Assembly: GCA_964528605.1 (NCBI GenBank)
Contig: CAZGSV010000093.1
Span: 1-13,548 of the forward strand
Direction: 5' to 3'
Source: CAZGSV01 sp964528605
GTDB lineage: Bacteria; Armatimonadota; Zipacnadia; CAZGSV01
Length of the DNA: 13,548 nucleotides
The position numbers and the translations under genes were made by a program. The stretch's first letter is position 1; each line of letters begins with the position of its first letter. Shown here piece after piece: positions 6,049 to 13,548 of this stretch. The notes beneath the pieces are model-generated. The model saw only the letters and a list, made by a program, of their open reading frames with translations, was not told the origin of the DNA and made no database searches.

Positions 6049-7122
6049 TCACTCGCGGACGAACACCCCTCCCGGCAGGCGCCTGGCGAGGCCCCTCAGT
6101 TCGAGCCGCACCAGGTTCGCGCCGACTTGCTGGGCGCTCAGCCCTGAGGCCTCGATGATCTGGTCGGGGTACAGGGGCTTGGCGCCGAGGAGGGAATAGA
6201 CGCGCGCTTCCTCCGGGCCGAGGGCGGGCGCGGAGGGCGCCTCCTCGGGCGGGCCGCCCAGCCCCAGAGCCATGAGTATGTCGCTGGCGCGCTCGACGGG
6301 CAGCGCCCCTTCACGCAAGAGCGCGTTGCTGCCGCTCGCTGTGGGCGAGGAGGGGTCGCCCGGCACCACAAACACCTGGCGCCCCTGCTCGAGCGCGTGG
6401 TCGGCGGAGATGAGCGCGCCGCTGCGCTCCGGCGCTTCGATGACGACAGTGGCCAGGGTCGAGCCGCTGATAAGGCGGTTGCGGCCGTGGAACACCTGCT
6501 TGAGCGCCGGCGATCCCAACGGGTACTCGGACAGGATGGCGCCCTGGTTAGGGATGCGCTGGAGCAGTTCCTTGTTGGCCGGCGGGTAGGGCACGTCAAT
6601 GCCGCACGCAGCGAAGGCAATGGTTCGACCGCCGGCTTCGAGCGCGCCCCAATGGGCCGCGGCGTCGGCGCCGACCGCGAGGCCGCTTACCACGGTGACC
6701 CCAGCGCGTGCCAGATCGCGGGCCAGCGTACGAGCCATGGTAAGGCCATAGGGCGAGGTGCGCCGTGAGCCGACCATAGCCACTGCGCTCTGGTCCTGCG
6801 GCAGCAGTGTGCCCCTAAGAAAGAGCATGGGCGGAGGGTCGTAAATAGTGCGCAGGTGACGCGGGTAGCGCTCCTCGAAGAAGGTCACCATCTCAATGTT
6901 GTTGCGCTCGAGCGTGCGCTTGTCCGCGCTCAGATCGAGGGTGCTGCGCAGCCCGACTAGTCTCCGCGCCGAGGCCTCGCCCACCCCGGGCACCTCCATG
7001 AGGGAGTCCAGGTCCGCCTCAAAGACGGCGGCTGGGCTGCCTAGCCGTTCGAGCAGCGAGAGAACCACGCGGGGGGGCAGACGCGTCTTGCTGAGCGCCA
7101 GCCAGTAGTCCTGCTCGTCCAT
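6049..7122 (-). CDS. dprA: DNA processing protein DprA
   Basis: The protein has 357 residues, the usual DprA length. DprA loads RecA onto incoming single-stranded DNA during natural transformation. An N-terminal helical region carries a helix-hairpin-helix-like LMEVPGVGEASARRL (41-55). The Rossmann core has the family motifs in order: MVGSRRTSPYG (116-126), VSGLAVGADAAAH (145-157), GIDVPYPPANKELL (174-187), FHGRNRLISG (211-220), SGALISADHALEQGR (234-248) and VFVVPG (250-255). A C-terminal winged helix follows (about 303-357). ATG 7122 was chosen because MDEQDYWLAL matches the normal DprA beginning. The frame is open upstream to 7257, but that part overlaps the preceding gene and is Arg-rich nonsense. 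No clear Shine-Dalgarno precedes the ATG; translation may rely on the gene ending 32 bp upstream. All key motifs are intact, so it should be functional. Confidence 0.95.
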   Translation of the reverse strand: MDEQDYWLALSKTRLPPRVVLSLLERLGSPAAVFEADLDSLMEVPGVGEASARRLVGLRSTLDLSADKRTLERNNIEMVTFFEERYPRHLRTIYDPPPMLFLRGTLLPQDQSAVAMVGSRRTSPYGLTMARTLARDLARAGVTVVSGLAVGADAAAHWGALEAGGRTIAFAACGIDVPYPPANKELLQRIPNQGAILSEYPLGSPALKQVFHGRNRLISGSTLATVVIEAPERSGALISADHALEQGRQVFVVPGDPSSPTASGSNALLREGALPVERASDILMALGLGGPPEEAPSAPALGPEEARVYSLLGAKPLYPDQIIEASGLSAQQVGANLVRLELRGLARRLPGGVFVRE

Positions 7123-7154
7123 CGGTTCGCCCGTCAAGCGCGGTCGTCGGGAGA

Positions 7155-7490
7155 CTACGGCGCTTTCTCTTCCGGGGCGCGCAAACTGGCAGGCGCAGCG
7201 GCCAGCGATTGCAGCTGGGCCTCTACGGCGTCGAGCCGCTCTTCGAGGGCGGCCCACGCCGTGTCAGTTTCGCCCGAGGGGGACTCGCGCCGGGTGTGAG
7301 AGCCGACCTGCAGGAGTAGGATCAGGAAGGCGCCGCCGGCGAAGCCGCCGAGCATGAGCAGCCAGGCGGGCGCGTCCCAGGCTAGGCCGGGCGCCAGGGT
7401 GAACTTGGTCATGACCGGGTTGGTGATGACGACCCATACTCCCAGAGCCACCAACAGCGCCAGTATGGCCAGAAGCGCACCCAGGCTCAT
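7155..7490 (-). CDS. Small two-helix membrane protein, LapA/DUF1049-like
   Basis: The protein has 111 residues. Two hydrophobic helices (about 4-24 and 42-62) flank a short loop containing NPVMTKFTLAPG. A basic stretch HTRRE follows, then a coiled-coil helix ALEERLDAVEAQLQSLAAA (about 80-98) and a short charged tail. The TM-'NP-V-F'-TM-basic-coil pattern matches the LapA domain family, whose E. coli members act in lipopolysaccharide assembly. In other phyla the role is unknown, so this is a family-level call only. ATG 7490 has a strong Shine-Dalgarno (GGGGAGG, 7 bases upstream). The gene lies 26 bp after the propeller gene and 32 bp before dprA, so it is probably co-transcribed with both. Confidence 0.75.
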   Translation of the reverse strand: MSLGALLAILALLVALGVWVVITNPVMTKFTLAPGLAWDAPAWLLMLGGFAGGAFLILLLQVGSHTRRESPSGETDTAWAALEERLDAVEAQLQSLAAAPASLRAPEEKAP

Positions 7491-7516
7491 GCGGAAGCCT
7501 CCCCTCTTCCTGGTAC

Positions 7517-10150
7517 CTATTTCTCTTCGCGGGTTCCGCCGAAGGCCCGCGGCCCCCGACCGGTGCCTGCGCCGACGGTGCCGTAGCCCTGCGCCTGGCG
7601 GCCGGGAGCGGTGATGCCTCGCACGCCGGCTCCGCCGGAAGGCGGTGCCGCCCCGTGGTCTACCTTGAGCACGGTCTTCTTGGTGACCGTGTTGCCGAAC
7701 CAGTCCGCCGCGCTGAGCACGAAGTCGTAGGTGGCGTCGGCGAGACCGAAGAGTGACCTGCCCTCGCCGTGCTTAAGGACAAACCAGACGGTGCCGTCGT
7801 CGGGGCGGAACTTGGTCTTGACCACGTCGCCTTTCATGGTCAAGCGAATGGAGTCGGGGTCCAGGCCGGAGCCCTCATCGAAAACATAGAAGGAGAGGTA
7901 GATGGGCGTCTGGCCATTGAGGGTCACCGGCTGCGCGAGCGCAGTGTTGGCATCGAGGACCGGCAGTTGGTAGGCGTACATGTAGTCGTCGGAGCCAGGC
8001 ACTTGGACGTGGGCGCCCAGCACCAGGGGGGGTGCGCCATCAGCGCCCTCGGGGCCGAAGGCACACAGTGTGTAGTCGTTGCTGATGACGTAGAGTCGCT
8101 GCCCCCAGTAGATGGGCGCGGGGCTGACGAGTTCGCGGAGGTCCTGGGTGACGCCGCGGATGCCTGTGCCCAGGGTTCCAGCCGCGCCGGTACCCCTCGC
8201 TTGGCCGGCCAGCGTTCCCGGTCCTGTTGTGGTGCCCCGACGGGTCCCGACGACGCCGGTCGTGGGCCTCATCATCGTGCCTCTGCGGCCCTGGAAGTAC
8301 TGGGTTTCAGGGCTGGCGGCCGGCTGCGGCAGGGCCGCGACCTGCAGGTTCGCCTCGGCCCTCCTCCCGGCCCGGCCGGTCTGGGCACCCGACGTGGGCG
8401 TGCGCAGCCCGCCGGTGGTGCCGCGCGCGAGCGAACGGCTGGTGGCTGCGCGCTCGGTGCCGGTGATCTCGCCTGCCTGCAAGTAGCCGCTGGCTGGGGT
8501 CTCCCTCAATTTGTAGCCCCAGCGCGTCTTGCCCGTAGCCAGGTCGAGGGTGTAGAGGGTGCCCCACAGGGAGCGCACCACAGCCACGTCGCTGGTGGCG
8601 ACGGGCGGGGCGCCGAACTTCTCGCCCCCGAGCGTCTGGAAGCGCCACAGTTCCTGACCGGTGTTAGCGTGCAAGCAGTACACGCTGCCGGCGCGAGTGG
8701 CAATGACCAGGCGGCGGTCGCTCACGCTGGGGCTGCCGACGATATCGCCGTCGCCGGCGAAGCGCCAGCGCAGCAAGCCCGAGTCGGCGCTGACCGCGTA
8801 GAGATACCTGCTGCGAGCCACGTACACTTTGTCATTGGCCACCACGGGAGCGGCGAGCGTACGGTTGGCCACCGCATCAGCCAGGCCGGTCGTCTCCACC
8901 AACCCTCGGCCGGTGAGCAGTTGCCAGCGCAGAATGCCGGTCTTGGCCTCCACTGCGTACAGGTGTCGGTCGCCGGAGACGAAGTAGACCAACCCCCGCC
9001 AGAAGGCCGGCGCGGCCTTGATCTCGCCGTTGGTCCTGTAGGTCCAGGCGGTTTGGGCGTTGGCCCAGGAGGGGTCGCTCGCGCGCAAGGCGTAGAGAAC
9101 CCCATCGTCGGCCCCGAAAAAGGCCATGTCCCCGGCGAGGCAGACGGCGGAGTAGATGCCGCCCTCCGGGGGCTGCGACAGCCACTTCCTGGCGAAAGCC
9201 TTGTTGTCGGGGTTGAAGGTGAGCGCGTGGAGCATGCCCCCGGTGTCGCCGACCATCAGCAGGCGCTCGTTGACAGCCCCACCGCCTGCCACCTCGACTA
9301 TGGTGGGTGGCGCGTAGAAATCATACTCTCCGTCGTAGGTCGCCAGTTTGGCGCCGGTCATGGCATCAATGGCGAAGATGCGCCGCCCGCGCGCGACGAA
9401 GAGATAGCGGCCGTCAGTGACGGGCCCGGCCGCCGGCATCTCCGCAACCTGCGCGCGCAAACCGTAACCGGTCGTGGTTCCGGTGCCCGGCACAAGCGCG
9501 CCACCCTGGGGTGCCCCAGGCCCCGCTGTGGACAGCCCGGGCACTTCGAAGACGCCTCTGCCACGCCTGCTTTGACGCCCCAGGGGAGCGGCGCCGTACA
9601 CCGGCGTTTGGCGAGGCGTTGCCGCCTGGAACTCCTGCACGGTACCGGCCTCGGGAGTGTACTCGGGGGCGAACTCCGGTGGCAGTTGGTACCAACTGGC
9701 GGGCGGCTGCTCAGGGTACTGAGGTACACCGTAAGGGAGTTGATATCCCCCGAATGGAGGAAACGCTGACTCGATGCCCGGTGCAGGAAGCGGGCCCCCC
9801 GTCACGTCCGGCCCATAGGGCATCATCGGCAGCCCTCCCGGAGGCAGGCCCATGTAGCCAGACGCTCCAGGCGCACCGGGCGTGGTGGGTGCCCCGGGGG
9901 TCGTCGGTGCGCCTGGGACACCAGGGACGCCGGGCTGCACACCGGGGCCGAACCGCGAGGGGGGTAGGGCAGGGGCAGGCTGCTCCAGTTGGCATTGCCA
10001 GAGCAAAGCCATCTTGCCCGGGAACGCGCCCGCCACGGCGCTCACGCGCGTGGGGGTCCTCCCCAATGTGTCCCATCCCGCAGTGTAGCCTGAAGCGGTG
10101 GCTACCGCCATTAGGAGGGCTGCCGTCAGGAACGCCGCCACCGTACGCAT
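7517..10150 (-). CDS. Secreted PQQ-type beta-propeller protein with collagen-like and Gly/Thr/Arg-rich segments
   Basis: The protein has 877 residues. The frame is open to 10267, but ATG 10150 is chosen: it has GGAGGTG six bases upstream (10157-10163) and starts a signal peptide (MRTVAAFLTAALLMAVATAS). Next come WDTLGRTPTRVS, a form of the PQQ-protein opening signature, and a Pro/Gly-rich region (about 57-225) with short Gly-x-Pro collagen-like repeats. Propeller blades span about 228-545, with tryptophans at 369, 409, 462, 502 and 544 and strands such as VYCLHANTGQELWRF. A Gly/Thr/Arg-rich linker (553-665) interrupts the propeller, which resumes with SPAPIYWGQRLYVIS (676-690). An Ig-like domain (about 735-832, with DEGSGLDPDSI and DWFGN) and a Gly-rich tail finish it. 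No catalytic motif was recognised. It is likely an exported binding or structural protein; it could be BamB-like, but the extra domains argue against simple BamB. Confidence 0.85.
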   Translation of the reverse strand: MRTVAAFLTAALLMAVATASGYTAGWDTLGRTPTRVSAVAGAFPGKMALLWQCQLEQPAPALPPSRFGPGVQPGVPGVPGAPTTPGAPTTPGAPGASGYMGLPPGGLPMMPYGPDVTGGPLPAPGIESAFPPFGGYQLPYGVPQYPEQPPASWYQLPPEFAPEYTPEAGTVQEFQAATPRQTPVYGAAPLGRQSRRGRGVFEVPGLSTAGPGAPQGGALVPGTGTTTGYGLRAQVAEMPAAGPVTDGRYLFVARGRRIFAIDAMTGAKLATYDGEYDFYAPPTIVEVAGGGAVNERLLMVGDTGGMLHALTFNPDNKAFARKWLSQPPEGGIYSAVCLAGDMAFFGADDGVLYALRASDPSWANAQTAWTYRTNGEIKAAPAFWRGLVYFVSGDRHLYAVEAKTGILRWQLLTGRGLVETTGLADAVANRTLAAPVVANDKVYVARSRYLYAVSADSGLLRWRFAGDGDIVGSPSVSDRRLVIATRAGSVYCLHANTGQELWRFQTLGGEKFGAPPVATSDVAVVRSLWGTLYTLDLATGKTRWGYKLRETPASGYLQAGEITGTERAATSRSLARGTTGGLRTPTSGAQTGRAGRRAEANLQVAALPQPAASPETQYFQGRRGTMMRPTTGVVGTRRGTTTGPGTLAGQARGTGAAGTLGTGIRGVTQDLRELVSPAPIYWGQRLYVISNDYTLCAFGPEGADGAPPLVLGAHVQVPGSDDYMYAYQLPVLDANTALAQPVTLNGQTPIYLSFYVFDEGSGLDPDSIRLTMKGDVVKTKFRPDDGTVWFVLKHGEGRSLFGLADATYDFVLSAADWFGNTVTKKTVLKVDHGAAPPSGGAGVRGITAPGRQAQGYGTVGAGTGRGPRAFGGTREEK
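9857..9943 (-). repeat. Short collagen-like coding repeat
   Basis: This segment codes for residues 70-98 of the propeller protein. Glycine recurs every third or sixth residue with proline next to it (GVPGVPGAP, then TTPGAP twice). At DNA level the TTPGAP unit is an imperfect 18-bp tandem duplication. Such G/C-rich tandem units are prone to slip and may vary in copy number between strains. Confidence 0.6.
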
Positions 10151-10164
10151 TGTCCGCACCTCCC
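10151..10164 (-). promoter_or_regulatory. Ribosome binding site fixing the start of the collagen-like propeller gene
   Basis: The minus strand reads GGGAGGTG and then six bases to ATG 10150. The match to the anti-Shine-Dalgarno is strong, and the ATG is followed directly by a signal peptide. This rules out the longer open frame starting at 10267, which has no such site and overlaps the preceding gene's end. Confidence 0.8.
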
Positions 10165-10239
10165 GGCCTGGGCTACGTTGTCGCCAGGGCCTCACAGTAC
10201 ACTTACTACCCACTCGCAAGCCAGAGCAACCACACATCC

Positions 10240-11457
10240 CTACCGCCTCGCCGATAGCGTTGCCCACCGGCTTGCCAGCGCAGCAAGAACCTCGCTCACA
10301 TCCGTCGTACCTACTAAGTCTAGTGCTTGCTCGAGCGATAAGTCAAGGATTCTGGGGCCAAAGTTGCCGACCCAACCTGCAACGGCGGCGCTCCACTGCT
10401 CCGGCGTTTCGCGCAGGCGATGCTGCTGGAAGGCGAGGAACCGCTTGGCCGCCTGCAGTTCGCCCTGGCTAGGCCCTGACTTGGCGAGCAGGCGCATCTG
10501 CTCCCTGAGCAAGGCCATCGTTTCTGCGGCCTGAGCCGCGCCCACCGTGCAGCCGATGTCGAGGACCCCCTGGTTCCCGAAGCCCCACACGGATGAGTCT
10601 ATGTCGTACGTCAGCGCCGCGCCCGAGCGAGCGGCTGTGAAGAGCCGGGAAAAGCGCGCCTGCGCGGACAGCACGGAAGCGAGGTGAAGGGCGGCCAGGT
10701 CCCTGGGAGATCGGACGGGACAGGCCAGCACCATTGTCACTCGCGTCCACTTGTCCCCCTGGCGCAGGTCGGCGGAGGTGGAACCAAGGGGGATGGCTCG
10801 GTCTAGGGACTGGCTCTGCCCGCGGAGGCTGCCCAGCGCCGCAACAATGCTGGCCGCGAATGCGCCGCCGTCGTCGGGGAGCGAGGCGGCCAGGGCAAGG
10901 TTGCTAGGCGCCAACGCCGCAGGCAAAGCGGACAGGAGATCGGCAGGGGAGAGCGGAGCGTCTTCCAGCCGGGGTGAAGGGTCGAAGAGAAGGGCGAGGG
11001 CTGTCTCCTCGTGCGAGCGGCGCAGCACCAGCGGATTCTGCAGCGCGCGCCCGGCCTCTTCCGGCGATACTTGCTGGAGGCGTTGGACACCGCTGACCAG
11101 GGAGGTCAACGCCTCACCGGCATCGGGCGAGCGGACGGGCAAGGTCAGCAGCAGCAGCGGGTCGCGGACTGAGATGAGGGTGGCCGCCGTCGGCGATTGC
11201 GGAGGGGCCAGCGTGGTGCGCGGCAACCCGCACGAGAGACGCTCGCGCAACAGCAAGGCGGCGGCTTTGAGGAAGACGCGGGAGTCATCGGTCCCGGGCG
11301 GGAACGGGCTGCGGAGAGCCAAGGTGACGGCCGCGTGTTGCGCGCCGGAGAGGCTAAGGACCGCCACCCTGACGCCGTTAGGCAAAGTGCTGGAGACGAG
11401 AGCGCTATCCGCGCCCGCCGCCGTGCCTGTGGCGGCGGCCAGTGCCAGGCTCGCCAA
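10240..11457 (-). CDS. Secreted M16-peptidase-like protein without the zinc-binding motif
   Basis: The protein has about 405 residues from TTG 11457. The opening strand TLPNGVRVAVL (24-34) is the M16 hallmark start. The expected helix with HxxEH reads AAALLLRERL (65-74), so the zinc ligands are absent. The second half matches the M16 C-terminal domain: SRLFTAARSGAALTYDIDS (270-288), then a long helix with SQGELQAAKRFLAF, and DVSEVLAALA at the end. Known: inactive M16 paralogues act as partners of active ones or as binding subunits; no active partner is in the window. The TTG start lacks a Shine-Dalgarno and would cut off the positive end of the signal peptide. Reading in frame from CTG 11478 gives LPRFLPLLASLALAAATGTAAGA, with Arg and a full hydrophobic core, so the true start may be CTG, 12 bp after the TPR stop. 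It lies in the TPR-propeller-dprA operon. Confidence 0.75.
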   Translation of the reverse strand: MASLALAAATGTAAGADSALVSSTLPNGVRVAVLSLSGAQHAAVTLALRSPFPPGTDDSRVFLKAAALLLRERLSCGLPRTTLAPPQSPTAATLISVRDPLLLLTLPVRSPDAGEALTSLVSGVQRLQQVSPEEAGRALQNPLVLRRSHEETALALLFDPSPRLEDAPLSPADLLSALPAALAPSNLALAASLPDDGGAFAASIVAALGSLRGQSQSLDRAIPLGSTSADLRQGDKWTRVTMVLACPVRSPRDLAALHLASVLSAQARFSRLFTAARSGAALTYDIDSSVWGFGNQGVLDIGCTVGAAQAAETMALLREQMRLLAKSGPSQGELQAAKRFLAFQQHRLRETPEQWSAAVAGWVGNFGPRILDLSLEQALDLVGTTDVSEVLAALASRWATLSARR

Positions 11458-11489
11458 GAGCGGAAGGAAGCGTGGCAGGCGGCAGTGGA

Positions 11490-13424
11490 CTACTTTTCCA
11501 GGGCCTCCACTCGGCCGCGCGCCGTGGCGTTCTCGGCATCGGCGGCCACTGCCTGCAGGTAGTAGCGGTAGGCCTCGTGCGGCAGGCCGCGCTTCTCCTC
11601 CAGTTGCCCGAGGCGCGTGAAGATCTGACTGTCCTCAGCGAGCGAGGGGGATAGTTCATGCGCGATGTTGAGGGCCGCTTTGGCGGCATCGTAGCGTTTC
11701 AGCGCCAGATAGGAATCGGCCAGGTCCTTCTCGGCGAGATAGTTGCCTGGGTCTAGCGCTAGAGACTTGTTGAGGAACTCAACTGCGCGCGTGTAGTTGT
11801 TCTCGCGCAGGTGGCAAGAGCCGATGAGGTAGCAGAGCCTGCTGCGCTCCCCAGACACGCGGGCCATCTCAGCCTCAGGCAGCATGTCGAGGGCCTTCTG
11901 ATACTCGCGGCGTGCGCGCACCCAGGACTCCAGTTGCCGCAGCACGTCGCCCATGTGCACCCTGGCCTCCACGCTGCGCGGGTCGCGGTAGGAGGCCACG
12001 GTGAAACTGCTCAGGGCGTCGCCGTACTTGCCCAGAGCGGTCTCGGCGAGCCCGGACGCAACGAAGGCCGGAGCGTAGGTCTTGTCCGCCTGAATCGCCC
12101 GCTGCGCCGCCAGTAGGGCCTCTTCGAAGCGGCCCATGCCCTGCAAGCAGTAGGCCACTTCGGTCTGAGCCCGAACCCACTCCTTAGCCTGCTTCTTGGG
12201 ATCGGCCAGGGACAGGGCGCGCGTGGCCGAGACCAGCGCATCCTGATACCCACCGTCCATTCGCTGGGCGCGGGCCAGGTCCGTCCAGCCCGCGACGTTC
12301 TGGGGGTCAGCCTCGATGGCTTCCCTCAGTCGGTCAGCGGCGTCGGCAAAGGAGGGGGGGGTGATGTCCAGTGCCATGCCCACGCGATAGTAGGTCGCCT
12401 GGGCCAGCAGGACGAGACCTACCCCGCGGTAAGCCTCGGAGTAGCCGGGCTGGCGGTCAATAGCTTCCTCGAACTGACGCCGCGCCGCATGCAGCATGTC
12501 CCAGGGGGTGAATAACTCGCCCTGCTCGAGATGCTGCAGGGCCTGCTGGTAGGTGCACATGCCGATGCGGGTGCGGGCGTCGGCGTCGTCCGGGTCGCCG
12601 TGGTGCGCGCGGAGCAGGGCGCGGCCGTAGTAGTTGCGCGCGTCTTCGTAACGTCCGGCCCCGACGCAGGCCTCGCCCATGGCCTTGTACAGGCTGGGCC
12701 AGAGCCCCTTCTCACGGACAAACTCCGCGGCGAAGCGGTAGCGCTCGTAAATGACCTCTTCGGTGAGCGTCGCGGAGCGGCGGCCACCTGCCATTTCGCC
12801 GGAGGCACGGCCCTCCACCGAGCGCCAGTCGTAGATCGTGGTAAGGGCAGCGCGGAACTCCTTGATGGCCTCGTCGTACTCGTCCATCGCCGCCAGAGCG
12901 CGTCCCAGGTTGTACATGGCTTCGACGTAGGTTGGTTGCTCGCGCAGAGCGGCGCGGCACTGGGCCACCGCGGCCCGGGGGTCGGCTGCGGCGATGTAGG
13001 TTACCGCGAGCAAGTTCCTGATCTCGGGCAAGGAGGGCGGGAAGCGCGTGATGATCTCCTCGGTTAGCAGTTGCGAGGCGCGCGCGTAGTCCTCTTCGGT
13101 AAGCGCAATCTGGGCCAGATACTCGCGGCTTTCGGACCTGCCCGGCGCCAATTGCAGGGCGGTATCGAAGGCCCGCGCGGCAGTCGGGTAATCCACGCTC
13201 TGGTACGCGGCCAGGCCCAGGAAGAAGTGAGCCATCTCGAGGTCCGGGTTGGCCTGCGTGACCTTCTGCAAGATACTGATGGCGTCTGCCCATCTGCCGT
13301 CCTCGAGTGCCGCGATGCTGTCGAGCATCTCCTGCTGCAGGCCAGCCGGTTGCTGCCCCAGGACGGCGGGCGCGGTGGTCACCAGTAATGCACACAACAA
13401 GCCGACTGCCATCGGCAAGCGCAC
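11490..13424 (-). CDS. Secreted TPR-repeat protein
   Basis: The protein has 644 residues from GTG 13424. That start is preferred over GTG 13433 because GAGGTGA (13436-13430) sits five bases before it and the promoter places the transcript start near 13438. The N terminus is a signal peptide (RLPMAVGLLCALLVTTAPAVLG, cut before QQPAG) with no lipobox. The rest is almost wholly TPR helices, about a dozen repeats. Examples are LGLAAYQSVDYPTAARAFDTAL, YNLGRALAAMDEYDEAIKEF, AYCLQGMGRFEEALLAAQRA, and LADSYLALKRYDAAKAALNI. An irregular segment (about 200-245) with Gly/Arg breaks the array. TPR arrays are protein-binding scaffolds, so this one is probably an extracytoplasmic adaptor. As the first gene of the operon it may work with the M16-like and propeller proteins downstream. 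No catalytic domain was seen. Confidence 0.9.
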   Translation of the reverse strand: MRLPMAVGLLCALLVTTAPAVLGQQPAGLQQEMLDSIAALEDGRWADAISILQKVTQANPDLEMAHFFLGLAAYQSVDYPTAARAFDTALQLAPGRSESREYLAQIALTEEDYARASQLLTEEIITRFPPSLPEIRNLLAVTYIAAADPRAAVAQCRAALREQPTYVEAMYNLGRALAAMDEYDEAIKEFRAALTTIYDWRSVEGRASGEMAGGRRSATLTEEVIYERYRFAAEFVREKGLWPSLYKAMGEACVGAGRYEDARNYYGRALLRAHHGDPDDADARTRIGMCTYQQALQHLEQGELFTPWDMLHAARRQFEEAIDRQPGYSEAYRGVGLVLLAQATYYRVGMALDITPPSFADAADRLREAIEADPQNVAGWTDLARAQRMDGGYQDALVSATRALSLADPKKQAKEWVRAQTEVAYCLQGMGRFEEALLAAQRAIQADKTYAPAFVASGLAETALGKYGDALSSFTVASYRDPRSVEARVHMGDVLRQLESWVRARREYQKALDMLPEAEMARVSGERSRLCYLIGSCHLRENNYTRAVEFLNKSLALDPGNYLAEKDLADSYLALKRYDAAKAALNIAHELSPSLAEDSQIFTRLGQLEEKRGLPHEAYRYYLQAVAADAENATARGRVEALEK

Positions 13425-13429
13425 GGTCC

Positions 13430-13436
13430 TCACCTC
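13430..13436 (-). promoter_or_regulatory. Ribosome binding site selecting GTG 13424 of the TPR gene
   Basis: The minus strand reads GAGGTGA, then five bases, then GTG 13424. The GTG inside this site (13433) would be only about five bases from the predicted transcript start and lacks its own Shine-Dalgarno. Confidence 0.65.
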
Positions 13437-13444
13437 ACGTGGCG

Positions 13445-13473
13445 AGTATAGGGGGCCGCTGCCGAGGTGTCAA
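13445..13473 (-). promoter_or_regulatory. Near-consensus sigma70 promoter of the TPR-dprA gene set
   Basis: On the minus strand, TTGACA (13473-13468) is a perfect -35 box. A 17-base spacer follows, then TATACT (13450-13445) as the -10 box with one mismatch to TATAAT. The start of transcription should fall near 13438, leaving a very short leader of about 14 bases before GTG 13424. In such GC-rich DNA this match is unlikely by chance. Confidence 0.8.
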
Positions 13474-13512
13474 AAGTGGCTTGGGGGGCGGGGTGGGGCT
13501 GCCGCCGGGGCT

Positions 13513-13541
13513 TTGACCGCGCACCCGGGGCCGCCTAGAAT
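13513..13541 (+). promoter_or_regulatory. Divergent sigma70-like promoter reading out of the window
   Basis: On the plus strand, TTGACC (13513-13518), a 17-base spacer and TAGAAT (13536-13541) each differ from the consensus at one base. It points right, toward a gene beyond the window edge, and lies about 40 bp from the leftward promoter. Confidence 0.6.
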
Positions 13542-13548
13542 GCCGGGT

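Noticed and set aside
5798..6052. 84-codon minus-strand frame bridging dprA and the STAND gene (GTG overlapping the dprA stop, TGA overlapping the STAND ATG)
   Set aside because: The junctions look like coupling, but there is no ribosome site, the translation is Arg/Pro/Ser-rich without a protein-like pattern, and it runs through both inverted repeats and the DnaA-like boxes.
7123..7257. 45-residue N-terminal extension of DprA
   Set aside because: It overlaps the LapA-like gene, is Arg-rich, and DprA proteins normally begin near MDEQDYW.
7769..9769. 666-codon open frame on the plus strand
   Set aside because: It is antisense to the collagen-like propeller gene. Its translation has no domain pattern, and long antisense frames are expected in GC-rich DNA. 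The minus-strand protein has a signal peptide, ribosome site and clear repeats.
1..13548. CRISPR arrays, tRNA, rRNA, transposases, integrase genes or attachment repeats
   Set aside because: No regularly spaced direct repeats, no tRNA-like or rRNA-like stretches and no transposase or recombinase motifs were seen on either strand, so there is no direct sign of a mobile island.

Overview
The window is GC-rich bacterial DNA. Almost everything is coded on the minus strand; one gene fragment on the plus strand enters from the left edge. No rRNA, tRNA, insertion sequence or CRISPR array was seen. The left-edge glycosidase-like fragment, the abundance of PQQ-type beta-propeller proteins and the GC-rich coding style would suit Armatimonadota or another high-GC environmental lineage. 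That placement is inference only.

Right half, read leftward from 13473: a near-consensus sigma70 promoter opens a probable operon. It codes for a secreted TPR protein (13424-11490), a secreted M16-peptidase-like protein lacking the zinc motif (11457-10240), a secreted PQQ propeller with collagen-like and Gly/Thr/Arg-rich low-complexity segments (10150-7517), a small two-helix LapA-like membrane protein (7490-7155) and DprA (7122-6049). Gaps are 26 to 89 bp. A second promoter-like sequence points right, out of the window, so the right end looks like a divergent promoter region.

Middle, 5802-6048: a 247-bp non-coding gap separates dprA from the next gene. It holds two strong inverted repeats and a pair of DnaA-box-like 9-mers.

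Left part: the standout gene (5801-1752) codes for a 1349-residue multidomain protein. It has a degenerate SIR2-like N-terminal domain, an nSTAND1-type STAND NTPase with intact Walker motifs, helical/HEAT repeats and a C-terminal eight-bladed PQQ propeller. This effector-switch-sensor layout is typical of STAND immune proteins such as the Avs group. Two bases after its stop codon, a GTG-started gene (1749-430) codes for a second PQQ/FG-GAP-like propeller with a signal peptide. Together they are the best candidate for an undescribed two-gene system. The second gene converges with the left-edge glycosidase-like gene, and their 27-bp 3' overlap is itself an inverted repeat with both TAG stops at its tips.
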